Positions 31,149 to 39,261 of a DNA stretch of 64,000 bases are shown piece after piece. Numbering within the stretch: position 1 is the stretch's first letter; each line of letters starts with the position of its first letter. The DNA is from Pyrinomonadaceae bacterium (GTDB lineage Bacteria > Acidobacteriota > Blastocatellia > Pyrinomonadales > Pyrinomonadaceae), in the NCBI GenBank assembly GCA_021228405.1, contig JAJQRF010000010.1, forward strand, positions 1 through 64,000. Direction: 5' to 3'. The position numbers and the translations under genes were made by a program. The notes under the pieces are model-generated. The model was not told the DNA's origin and searched no databases. It was given only the letters and a program-made list of their open reading frames with translations.

Positions 31149-33644
31149 ATGGACACGAATCAAAGAAGCGAAACATTTACCGACCCGATCTGCGGAATGC
31201 AGGTTGCGCCCGAAACCGCCGCCGCAAAAATCGAACATAACGGCGAAATTGTCTATTTTTGCTCAAAATCCTGCTTGGAAAAATTCAAAAAACAGATCGA
31301 AACGCCGAAATTCCAACCGCAAATGGTTCAGCTCGGACGCAAAAAGGTTTCGGACGCGGATTTTGAAATGCACGTCGATCCCGTCTGCAAAATGCTCGTC
31401 AAACCCGAAACCGCCGCCGCAAAATTCGATTACAAAGCGAAAACGTATTATTTCTGCGCCGTTTCATGCCAAAACAAGTTTCGCCAAAATCCCGAAAGAT
31501 TTCTAAATTCCGAAACGAAAGCCGAACCGATGTCCGCGTCCGAAGGTGTAGAATATACCTGCCCGATGGACCCCGAGATCGTGCAGATCGGTCCCGGCAT
31601 CTGTCCGATTTGCGGAATGGCTTTAGAGCCGAAAACTTTCACGCTCGACGATAAACCCGATCCCGAATTCGTCGATATGAAACGCCGTTTTGCAATCGCG
31701 GCAGTTTTGACGATTCCCGTTTTCATTCTTGCAATGGCGGAAATGTTCGTCGATTTCAACGCGCTTTTCCCGTCGCTTCCGCATGGTCGCGCTTCGCAGA
31801 TTTCGCTCTGGCTTCAATTTATCTTAGCCACGCCCGTCGTTTTTTATTGCGGACTTCCCTTTTTTGAACGCGCGCTGATTTCATTTAAAAACCGTGCGCC
31901 GAATATGTTCACTCTCATCGCCGTCGGAACCGGCGCGGCATATCTTTTCAGCGTTTCTGCTTTGCTCTTCCCGTCCGTTTTTCCTGCTTCGATGCGCGAT
32001 TCGCACGGGATGATTCACGTCTATTTTGAATCGGCGGCGGTCATCACGACGCTCGTTTTGCTCGGTCAGGTTTTGGAATTACGCGCCCGTTTACAGACTT
32101 CTTCAGCAATCAAAGAATTGCTCGGACTCGCGCCGAAAACCGCAACCGTCGTTTTTGAGAACGAAACGGAAGCCGAAATCCCGCTCGAAGACGTGCAGAT
32201 CGGCGCGGTTTTACGAATCAAAGCCAACGAAAAAATCCCGACCGACGGCGTAATTATTTCGGGCGAAACCGCGATTGACGAATCGATGATCTCGGGCGAA
32301 CCGATTCCACTCGAAAAACGCATCGGCGACAAAATTTTCGGCGGAACGCTCAACGGCAACCGCACGATTTTGATGAAAGCCGAAAAAGTCGGCAATGAAA
32401 CTCTGCTCGCGCAAATCGTCCGGATGGTCGGCGAAGCGCAACGAAGCCGTGCACCGATCCAGAAACTCGCCGATGTCGTTTCGGGCTATTTTGTTCCGGC
32501 GGTCGTGCTCGTCGCGCTCATTTCGTTTGTCGTTTGGCTGTTTTTCGGCAGTTTTGCCTCGGCGATCGTCGCGGCGGTTTCCGTTCTCATCATTGCTTGC
32601 CCGTGCGCTTTGGGCTTGGCAACGCCGATGTCGATTATGGTCGGCACGGGTCACGGCGCGAGAAACGGCGTGCTGGTCAAAAAAGCCGAAGCGTTGGAAA
32701 CACTGGAAAAAGTAAACGTCGTCGTGGTCGATAAAACGGGAACATTAACCGAAGGAAAACCCGCGCTTTACAGCGTAATTACGAATTACGAATTACGAAT
32801 TACGAATGACAATCTTTTACAAATTGCCGCGTCGCTTGAAAAATCGAGTGAGCATCCGTTAGCGAATGCGATCGTGAAAGCGGCAGATGAAAAAAATCTC
32901 GAATTATTGAAAGTCGAAAATTTCAGATCGGAAACAGGCATCGGCATTACGGGCGAGATCGACGGGAAAACTTATAAAGTCCAAAAACCAAAGTCCAAAG
33001 TCCAAAGCATTGAAACCTTGCTCAATGAAGGAAAAACCGTCGTTGAGGTGTTTGAAAACGAAATTTCGCTCGGTTTTCTGGCGATTGCCGACGAGATCAA
33101 ATCTTCCGCAAAATCGGCGATCGAAGAATTGCATCGTAACAAGATCGAAGTCGTGATGCTGACGGGCGACAATCAGAAAACGGCGCGCTTTGTCGCCGAA
33201 AAACTCGGCATAGATCAGGTTTTTGCCGAAGTTGCGCCCGCCGACAAAGCAAATAAAATCAAAGAACTTCAAGCCGGCGGAAAAATCGTCGCGATGGCGG
33301 GCGACGGCGTGAATGATGCACCTGCGCTGGCGCAGGCAAACGTCGGAATCGCGATGGGAACGGGAACGGATGTGGCGATCGAAAGCGCGGATATTACGTT
33401 GCTGAAAGGCGATCTGCGCGGGATTTTGAAGGCGGTCACGCTGTCGCAAAACGTGATGAAAAATATCCGTCAAAATCTGTTTTTCGCGTTTATTTACAAT
33501 CTTGTCGGCGTTCCCGTCGCGGCGGGCGTTTTATTTCCCGTTTTCGGCATCTTGCTTTCACCGATGATCGCGTCCGCCGCGATGACTTTCAGCTCGGTTT
33601 CGGTGATAACCAACGCTTTGCGCTTGAGAAATTTAAAGTTGTAA
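31149..33644 (+). CDS. copA: Copper-type P1B ATPase with two YHS domains
   Basis: An 831-residue heavy-metal exporter. N-terminal metal-binding modules: YHS domain 1 (DPICGMQVAP), YHS domain 2 (DPVCKMLVKP), then a heavy-metal-binding domain (YTCPMDPEIVQIGPGICPIC). Eight membrane helices follow. Catalytic motifs: TGE-type ISGE, CPC at C484-C486 in helix 6, phosphorylation site DKTGTLT at D528, SEHPLAN, and GDGVNDAPALA. Two runs of 7-bp repeats sit in frame in the nucleotide-binding domain, encoding VITNYELRITND (about 543-554) and KVQKPKSKVQS. GGAGAA precedes ATG 31149; a GTG 12 bp upstream is less likely. Copper export is inferred from the CPC motif and MerR context. Confidence 0.95.
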   Translation: MDTNQRSETFTDPICGMQVAPETAAAKIEHNGEIVYFCSKSCLEKFKKQIETPKFQPQMVQLGRKKVSDADFEMHVDPVCKMLVKPETAAAKFDYKAKTYYFCAVSCQNKFRQNPERFLNSETKAEPMSASEGVEYTCPMDPEIVQIGPGICPICGMALEPKTFTLDDKPDPEFVDMKRRFAIAAVLTIPVFILAMAEMFVDFNALFPSLPHGRASQISLWLQFILATPVVFYCGLPFFERALISFKNRAPNMFTLIAVGTGAAYLFSVSALLFPSVFPASMRDSHGMIHVYFESAAVITTLVLLGQVLELRARLQTSSAIKELLGLAPKTATVVFENETEAEIPLEDVQIGAVLRIKANEKIPTDGVIISGETAIDESMISGEPIPLEKRIGDKIFGGTLNGNRTILMKAEKVGNETLLAQIVRMVGEAQRSRAPIQKLADVVSGYFVPAVVLVALISFVVWLFFGSFASAIVAAVSVLIIACPCALGLATPMSIMVGTGHGARNGVLVKKAEALETLEKVNVVVVDKTGTLTEGKPALYSVITNYELRITNDNLLQIAASLEKSSEHPLANAIVKAADEKNLELLKVENFRSETGIGITGEIDGKTYKVQKPKSKVQSIETLLNEGKTVVEVFENEISLGFLAIADEIKSSAKSAIEELHRNKIEVVMLTGDNQKTARFVAEKLGIDQVFAEVAPADKANKIKELQAGGKIVAMAGDGVNDAPALAQANVGIAMGTGTDVAIESADITLLKGDLRGILKAVTLSQNVMKNIRQNLFFAFIYNLVGVPVAAGVLFPVFGILLSPMIASAAMTFSSVSVITNALRLRNLKL
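32775..32810. repeat. In-frame heptamer run (AATTACG x4) inside copA
   Basis: AATTACG occurs four times in tandem (32777-32804) and then AATGAC. It is read as NYELRITN, right after the phosphorylation domain motif. It keeps the frame. Confidence 0.9.
32976..33007. repeat. In-frame heptamer run (AAAGTCC) inside copA
   Basis: AAAGTCC AAAAACC AAAGTCC AAAGTCC AAAG, read as KVQKPKSKVQS. It is a second insertion into the nucleotide-binding domain of the same gene, of a different heptamer word. Confidence 0.88.
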
Positions 33645-33688
33645 AATGGAAAGGCGTAGATTTTTTATTTCTCAAGGGGTTTGATTGA

Positions 33689-34339
33689 ATGGCAAAAGCT
33701 GATTATATTCCGGCGTTGCGTTTCGAGTTTTTGACAAGATTTTACGATCCGCTCGTTCGTTATTCGACGCGCGAATTCGCTTTTAAGAACGCGCTTTTGA
33801 AACAGGCGAATCTGAACGAAAACCTGAAAATTCTCGATCTTGCCTGCGGAACCGGGACGCTTTCGATCACCGTCAAGAAAAAATTTCCGAAGATCGAGAT
33901 CACGGGTTACGACGTTGACGATGAAATCCTGAAAATAGCGCGGCGCAAAGCGCGCATCGCACACGCGGAAATCGATTTCGAGCAGGGATTTTCCGACGAT
34001 CTGCCGTTTAAAAACGAAACTTTCGACCGCGTTTTTTCGACGCTTTTCTTTCATCACCTGACGCTCGAACGCAAGCATCGAACCTTAAAGGAAATTCTGC
34101 GCATACTGAAACCGCACGGCGAATTTCACCTGGCGGATTTCGCGCTTCCGCGCAACAAATCGCAATTCGTCCTTTCAAAATGGATTCGTCTGATCGACGG
34201 TTTTGAAACGACACACGACAATCTGCGCGGTCGTTTGCTGGCTCTGATGCAGGAAAACGGTTTTGAAAAGGTCGAAAGAACGGGATATTTTAAAACGATC
34301 ATCGGCACGATCAGGCTTTTTAAGGCACTCAAAAAATAA
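33689..34339 (+). CDS. Class I SAM-dependent methyltransferase
   Basis: A 216-residue cytoplasmic methyltransferase. Motif I is ILDLACGTGTLSI (about 48-60), motif II YDVDDEIL, motif IV FDRVFSTLFFHHL, followed by ILRILKPHGEFHLADF. The fold and the N-terminal RFEFLTRFYDPLVRYS resemble UbiE/COQ5-like and arsenite-type enzymes, but the substrate cannot be told. It lies 44 bp after copA on the same strand and 4 bp before the isoaspartyl peptidase gene, so the three may share a transcript. Confidence 0.88.
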   Translation: MAKADYIPALRFEFLTRFYDPLVRYSTREFAFKNALLKQANLNENLKILDLACGTGTLSITVKKKFPKIEITGYDVDDEILKIARRKARIAHAEIDFEQGFSDDLPFKNETFDRVFSTLFFHHLTLERKHRTLKEILRILKPHGEFHLADFALPRNKSQFVLSKWIRLIDGFETTHDNLRGRLLALMQENGFEKVERTGYFKTIIGTIRLFKALKK

Positions 34340-34343
34340 AATT

Positions 34344-35312
34344 ATGGCAAAAATAGCATTGGCAATTCACGGCGGCGCGGGCACGATTCTGAAATCGGAA
34401 ATGACCGCCGAACTAGAAAAGGAATACCGCGGCGGACTAGAAAACGCGTTGCGAACGGGTTGGGATATTCTTTCAAAAAACGGTTCGTCGCTAGACGCGG
34501 TCGAAGCGGCGGTCGTTGAACTCGAAAACTTTCCGCTTTTCAACGCCGGACGAGGTTCGGTTTTCACGCACGAAGGCAAAAACGAACTCGATGCGTCGAT
34601 AATGGACGGAAAAAATCTTCGCGCCGGCGCGGTCGCCTTTGTGAAAAACGTCAAAAATCCGGTTAAACTCGCGCGGCTCGTGATGGAAAAAACCGAACAC
34701 ATAATGCTCGGCGGCGAAGGCGCGAACGAATTTGCCCGCCAGATGAACGTCGAATTTGCGCCCGACGAATATTTTTTCACCGAACACCGCTATTTACAGC
34801 TTATGAAAGCGATCAAAGCGAATAGGATTCAACTCGATCATGCAGATGAAATGGAAAATGACACAGAAAATCCAAAATCTAAAATCCAAAATCCAAAATC
34901 GCTTGGAACTGTCGGCGCAGTCGCGTGCGATTCAAACGGAAATCTCGCCGCCGCGACCTCGACGGGCGGAATGACCAATAAAAAATTCGGTCGCATCGGC
35001 GACACACCGATCATCGGTGCGGGAACTTATGCCGAAAACGCCACTTGTGCGGTTTCCTGCACCGGGCACGGCGAATTTTTTATGCTCGGCGCAACCGCTT
35101 TCGACGTTTCGGCGCGAATGAAATATAAAAATCTATCGCTTGAAGAAGCCGCGCAGGAAACCATCAATTACCAGACCGAAATTGGCGGCGAAGGCGGTCT
35201 GATCGCGGTCGATAAGCTCGGAAACATCGCTTTGCCCTTTAATTCCGACGGGATGTATCGCGGCTTTATTCAAGCGGACGGTATGATAACTATTTCTATC
35301 TATCGAAACTAA
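34344..35312 (+). CDS. iaaA: Isoaspartyl peptidase / plant-type L-asparaginase
   Basis: A 322-residue Ntn-hydrolase. The N-terminus IALAIHGGAGTIL and GSSLDAVEAAVVELE are typical. The self-cleavage site is G-T189 in LGTVGAVACDSNGNLAAATS; T189 becomes the nucleophile. GRIGDTPIIGAGTYA and SCTGHGEFF follow. It hydrolyses isoaspartyl dipeptides, including beta-Asp-Arg released from cyanophycin, which fits the cyanophycin synthetase and cyanophycinase genes 1-5 kb away. A run of five heptamers (34867-34901) lies in frame just before the cleavage site, read as NPKSKIQNPKS. The start ATG 34344 begins the conserved fold. Its stop overlaps the convergent gene by 3 bp. Confidence 0.94.
   Translation: MAKIALAIHGGAGTILKSEMTAELEKEYRGGLENALRTGWDILSKNGSSLDAVEAAVVELENFPLFNAGRGSVFTHEGKNELDASIMDGKNLRAGAVAFVKNVKNPVKLARLVMEKTEHIMLGGEGANEFARQMNVEFAPDEYFFTEHRYLQLMKAIKANRIQLDHADEMENDTENPKSKIQNPKSLGTVGAVACDSNGNLAAATSTGGMTNKKFGRIGDTPIIGAGTYAENATCAVSCTGHGEFFMLGATAFDVSARMKYKNLSLEEAAQETINYQTEIGGEGGLIAVDKLGNIALPFNSDGMYRGFIQADGMITISIYRN
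34867..34901. repeat. In-frame heptamer run (AAAATCC x5) inside the isoaspartyl peptidase
   Basis: AAAATCC AAAATCT AAAATCC AAAATCC AAAATCG. It covers about residues 175-186, in the linker that ends at the self-cleavage site before T189. Length 35 bp; flanking bases keep the reading frame. Confidence 0.9.
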
Positions 35313-36097
35313 TGGACAATTTCACGGGCAAAAGTGCAGATTTTCCCATCGTCGCATTTTTTGATGCCGTATTGGATAAAAATTCTTTGCGAAACAGGTT
35401 GACCACCGAGTAAAGCAGGTTTGAAGATGATTTTTTTGACTGCCCGAATGACTCTGTCTCCCATTCCATTTTTGAGAAACCCGAGCATAACTATATTGTT
35501 TACTGTTCCGTCAGCAGACAAAATAACCTGGATTTCCATTGTTTCGGGAGCAAAATTTTGAACAGCTTCAGGAGTTAATTCAGGGACGGGTAAGGCAGTA
35601 ATTATTGCAGGTTCATCCGTTTCATATTTCCCGTAGTAATCTCTGGTTTCCTGTTGAGGAGTTTGTGGAGATAATATTGTTTTCAAATCTGCGGGCGATG
35701 TCTGAGATGAACACCTTCGGTCTTTGAACGAAAATTCAAATTGAACTTTATCGCCGCTTGAATATACCCGAAGTATAATTTTTTCATAATGCTCAATGTA
35801 GGCATTTCGCCACCCGTTCGGAACAGATGCGGTTTCACTACTTAAAAAACTTCCTCTTTGCAAGTTTGGATAAATTTTTTCAGCATTTTTTCGGACATCG
35901 AAACTTTTTCCGATCATTTTCAAACGGCAAATATTTCCGTCAGAAGCATATTCCGCAACCAGTAAAACGTCCTTATCCGCTTGAAATATTTCAGAAGCAG
36001 GTTGACCTAACAGTTCCTTTAAATCCGATGAAGTTTGTCCGAATACGGTCGCATAAACTGAAAAAACGAAAGCTAAAATAGAAACAGCACTTTTCAT
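35309..36097 (-). CDS. Secreted protein with TonB C-terminal-like domain
   Basis: A 262-residue protein with a signal peptide (MKSAVSILAFVFSVYATVFG). ATG 36097 is chosen because AGGAG is 10 nt upstream; a TTG 6 bp earlier is spaced too tightly. Residues about 170-250 resemble the TonB C-terminal fold used in acidobacterial secreted proteins: EIQVILSADGTVNNIVMLGFL, GDRVIRAVKKIIFKPALLGG and QRIFIQYG. No membrane anchor or Pro-rich linker is seen, so a true energy-transducing role is doubtful. The start codon lies in a 12-bp inverted repeat. Confidence 0.7.
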   Translation of the reverse strand: MKSAVSILAFVFSVYATVFGQTSSDLKELLGQPASEIFQADKDVLLVAEYASDGNICRLKMIGKSFDVRKNAEKIYPNLQRGSFLSSETASVPNGWRNAYIEHYEKIILRVYSSGDKVQFEFSFKDRRCSSQTSPADLKTILSPQTPQQETRDYYGKYETDEPAIITALPVPELTPEAVQNFAPETMEIQVILSADGTVNNIVMLGFLKNGMGDRVIRAVKKIIFKPALLGGQPVSQRIFIQYGIKKCDDGKICTFAREIVH

Positions 36098-36144
36098 TTG
36101 CAAGTAACTCCTGTGATAAGAATAACTTTAAGATGAAAAGTGCT
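36086..36144 (-). promoter_or_regulatory. Possible mRNA hairpin sequestering a start codon
   Basis: In the leftward transcript, AGCACTTTTCAT (36133-36144) is a perfect 12-base complement of ATGAAAAGTGCT (36086-36097), the first four codons of the TonB-like gene. The 35-nt loop holds the AGGAG site. Folding would hide the start codon. Confidence 0.45.
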
Positions 36145-36170
36145 AATCAAGTGTTGGTTCAGCGAATTTT

Positions 36171-38813
36171 TTATTTTTCAGCCTGCGCCTTTAAAAATTC
36201 GTCCCGATATTCGTTGACGTATCCGATGTCTTTCGGCACCAGATCAGCCAGCGTCACGATGAGTTCGCCTTTGCGGGCATTTTTGATCGCGTGGCGAATC
36301 GCATCGCGGCTTTCGGGAATGATGCGGACTTGCGGTTTGTTTTCGCTTTGCGCGATTCCTTCCTGCAAAAGTTGGAACATTTCTTCGGGCGTTCGACCGC
36401 GCAGATAATTTCCCTGACGAATCACGATCCGGTCGAACGTATCGGCGGCGATTTTGCCGAATTCGCGGATGTCGTCGTCGCGGCGGTCGCCCGTGCCGTT
36501 GAGCACGACGCTTCGATGTTTATATGAAAGTTTCGAGATGAAATTCTTCAAGCCCGTCAAACCTGCCGGATTGTGCGCGTAATCCATCAAAACGGTTGCG
36601 TCACCGATCTCGACAAAGTTGAGCCGTCCCGGAGTTTGCGCGGTTCCCGCATTGAACGTCGTCAGCCCGACGCGAATATCCTCGAGCGAAACGCCGTGAA
36701 TGAAACAGGTCAGCGTCGCCGCCAAAACGTTCTGGATCATAAATTCAGCGCGTCCGCCGTAGGTCAGCGGAATGTTGACGACCTTTTCGACGCGGACTTT
36801 CCATTTTCCTTTTAAGATCGTCACGAACCCGTTTTCAAAAACGCACGAAACGCGGTTTCGACGCGCCTGACGTTCGATGTTCGGATGGTTTTCGTCCATC
36901 GAAAAATAGACAACCGAACCGTCAACAAGTTCCTTCATCCTGTAAACGTGTTCGTCTTCGGCATTCAAAACGGCAAAGCCTTTTTTGGAAACCGCACGCG
37001 GCACGACCGATTTCACCCGCGCCAAATCTTCCAGCGTGTTGACATCTTTCAAGCCGAGATGGTCGGCGGCGATGTTCGTCACCACGCCGATGTCGCAATA
37101 ATCAAAACCCAAACCCGAACGAATAATACCGCCCCGCGCCGTTTCCAGAACGGCAACTTCAACCGTCGGGTCTTTCAAAACGAGTTGTGCGGAAACGGGT
37201 CCCGTGTTGTCGCCCGAAACGATCTGCTGATTTTGAATATAAGTTCCGTCCGTCGTCGTAAATCCGACCGTTTTTCCGCTTCCCTTGATGATATGCGCGA
37301 TCAAACGCGTCGTCGTCGTTTTCCCGTTCGTTCCCGTCACCGAGATGATCGGAATCCGCGACGGCGCACCCGGCGGGAAAAGCATATCGACGACGTGTTC
37401 GGCGACGTTGCGCCCGATGCCTTCCGACGGCGCAAGGTGCATCCGGAAACCAGGCGCGGCGTTTACTTCGATGATTCCGCCGCCGCTTTCGTCCAATGGT
37501 TCGCTCACGTTGGTGGCGATAATATCGACTCCCGCGATGTCCAACCCGACGATGCGCGCAATTCTTTCAAAAAGAAAAACGTTTTTCGGGTGAACTTCGT
37601 CCGTCCGGTCGATTGCCGTTCCGCCCGTCGAGATATTCGCGGTCGTTTTCAAATAAAGGATTTCGTCCTTTTCCAAAACAGTTTCAAGCGTGTAGCCCCT
37701 CGCCTTTATCAATCTTTCGCTTTGCCCGTCGATGTCGATCTGCGTCAGAACGTTTTCGTGCCCGTAACCGCGCCGAGGGTCTTCGTTGATCTTATCGACA
37801 AGTTCTTGAATTGTCGATTTTCCGTCGCCGACAACGTGTGCGGGAATGCGTTCGGCAACTGCAATAAGACGATTATTCACGACCAATGCGCGAAAATCGT
37901 TTCCGATCAATTGTTTTTCGACAATTATCCAACGCGAATATTCCTTCGCCTTGTCAAACGCAACTTTCGCATCTTCGAGCGAGTTAATGCCGACCGTCGC
38001 GCCTTTGCCGTGATTTCCGTCGAGCGGTTTGATGACGAGCGGAAATCCGACGCGTTCGAGCGTGACTTCCAAATCTTCTTCATCGCGAATTCGGTAGCCT
38101 TTCGGAACGGGCACGCCCATTTCGCCGAGCAGTTTTTTCGTCGCGCTTTTGTCGCCCGCGATGTCAACCGAAATCATATTCGTGTTCGAGGTCGTCGTCG
38201 CCTGAATCCTGCGCTGGTGAACGCCGTAACCGAGCTGGACGAGCGATTGATCGTTCAAACGGATAAATGGAATATCGCGCGATTCGGCTTCTTCGACGAT
38301 CGAGCCGGTCGAGGGACCGAAACGCACATCTTCGCGAATCTCGCGCATTTCCTGAACGTCGTCCGCGATCAGCTTTTTGATCTCCTCGATCGATGTTCCT
38401 TCCGCCAGTGCCAGAAACAGACGAACGCCCGACCGCGCAGCGAAACGCCCGACTTCTTCTTCAAAATATGCAAAAACGACGTTGTAAATTCCCTTTTCGT
38501 TGGTTTCACGCGTTCTGCCGTAGCCGACATCCATTCCGGCAAGCGTTTGCAGTTCGAGCGCGAAATGTTCGATCGCGTGACCTGCCCACGTTCCTTCTTC
38601 GACGCGTTTCAGAAAACCGCCTTCTTCCTGATAACTGCATCCGTGCGTGACGATGCTCGGCATCACTTCGCGCAATCTGTCCGTAAAACCCTCGATCTTA
38701 TTGGTCGGTTTATCCTCATATTCGCCAATGTCGAGGCGCATCACGATCAATTTCTTCCAATAACCGCTCCAATAGTTTGGTCCGCGTAACGTTCTGATCT
38801 CTTGAATTTTCAT
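36171..38813 (-). CDS. cphA: Cyanophycin synthetase
   Basis: An 880-residue enzyme, the usual CphA1 length. It builds multi-L-arginyl-poly-L-aspartate from Asp and Arg with ATP. Three parts are visible: an N-terminal domain (1-160, LRGPNYWSGYWKKLIVMRLD at the start and HAIEHFALELQTLAG), an ATP-grasp domain (about 210-480, PLDGNHGKGATVGI and VNAAPGFRMHLAPS), and a Mur-ligase-like domain with the P-loop VTGTNGKTTTTRLIAHI (about 490-510) and YAHNPAGL. It is a storage system for nitrogen in the cytoplasm. The cyanophycinase gene lies upstream on the same strand, split off by a decayed insertion. Confidence 0.97.
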   Translation of the reverse strand: MKIQEIRTLRGPNYWSGYWKKLIVMRLDIGEYEDKPTNKIEGFTDRLREVMPSIVTHGCSYQEEGGFLKRVEEGTWAGHAIEHFALELQTLAGMDVGYGRTRETNEKGIYNVVFAYFEEEVGRFAARSGVRLFLALAEGTSIEEIKKLIADDVQEMREIREDVRFGPSTGSIVEEAESRDIPFIRLNDQSLVQLGYGVHQRRIQATTTSNTNMISVDIAGDKSATKKLLGEMGVPVPKGYRIRDEEDLEVTLERVGFPLVIKPLDGNHGKGATVGINSLEDAKVAFDKAKEYSRWIIVEKQLIGNDFRALVVNNRLIAVAERIPAHVVGDGKSTIQELVDKINEDPRRGYGHENVLTQIDIDGQSERLIKARGYTLETVLEKDEILYLKTTANISTGGTAIDRTDEVHPKNVFLFERIARIVGLDIAGVDIIATNVSEPLDESGGGIIEVNAAPGFRMHLAPSEGIGRNVAEHVVDMLFPPGAPSRIPIISVTGTNGKTTTTRLIAHIIKGSGKTVGFTTTDGTYIQNQQIVSGDNTGPVSAQLVLKDPTVEVAVLETARGGIIRSGLGFDYCDIGVVTNIAADHLGLKDVNTLEDLARVKSVVPRAVSKKGFAVLNAEDEHVYRMKELVDGSVVYFSMDENHPNIERQARRNRVSCVFENGFVTILKGKWKVRVEKVVNIPLTYGGRAEFMIQNVLAATLTCFIHGVSLEDIRVGLTTFNAGTAQTPGRLNFVEIGDATVLMDYAHNPAGLTGLKNFISKLSYKHRSVVLNGTGDRRDDDIREFGKIAADTFDRIVIRQGNYLRGRTPEEMFQLLQEGIAQSENKPQVRIIPESRDAIRHAIKNARKGELIVTLADLVPKDIGYVNEYRDEFLKAQAEK

Positions 38814-38821
38814 AAGTTATT

Positions 38822-39260
38822 TGCGATTTTCGATTTGCAATTTGCAATTTAACCGTTGTTTTTTGCTAAATTTTCGATGCCGCCATAATTTTCGTAATTT
38901 CGACGGCTTCTTGCAATTTATTCTCAACTAAATTTCTCTTTAATAATTCACTTTCTATAATTAATTCCATCCAGAATGCGCTTTCGTCTGCTTCTTCCGC
39001 GACGATTCCGGGTTTGGCAATAAATTCCGCCTTTGAACGTTCCCGGCAAGCCGCCCGATAATTCGCAGTAACCGATCTGTCCCCGAACGAATTAATTGAT
39101 CCCCGATTTTTCGACCTGCAATGATAATTGGTAAAGCATTTACCAATTCGATAATTCTCAAAGCAAAATTTTTAGTTCCCTGTAAAAGTTCATTTTCAGT
39201 TATAAACTTAATTCCCCAAACTAAAGACAATCGCAAATTGCAAATCGAAAATCGAAAATG
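38822..39260. mobile_element. Heptamer-repeat arms flanking a decayed S23 gene
   Basis: The left arm (38822-38851, GATTTTCGATTTGCAATTTG) and right arm (39230-39260) are inverted copies of each other, made of TTTGCAA and TTTCGAT words. Between them lies only the broken four-helix-bundle gene. The unit of about 440 bp sits between cphB and cphA. This looks like a gene-bearing member of the same repeat class that elsewhere forms short palindromes. Confidence 0.6.
38866..39203 (-). pseudogene. Four-helix-bundle (S23/IVS-type) protein gene, frameshifted
   Basis: The reading frame begins TENELLQGTKNFALRIIEL, then GRKIGDQLIRSGT, and breaks there. Removing two extra bases at 39076-39077 restores SVTANYRAACRERSKAEF, then GIVAEEADESAFWMELI and a normal ending at the stop 38866-38868. 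This is the hallmark of the four helix bundle family also found in 23S rRNA intervening sequences. The expected start codon before TENEL is ATA, not ATG. So both start and frame are damaged. It is flanked by inverted heptamer repeats. Confidence 0.85.
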
Positions 39261-39261
39261 T

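Noticed and set aside
36885-38789. 634-codon open frame on the + strand opposite cphA
   Set aside because: It lies fully antisense to a clearly conserved enzyme. Its composition (many Arg, Phe, Asn, Val) is what the complement of cphA codons gives, and it has no family motif or ribosome binding site.
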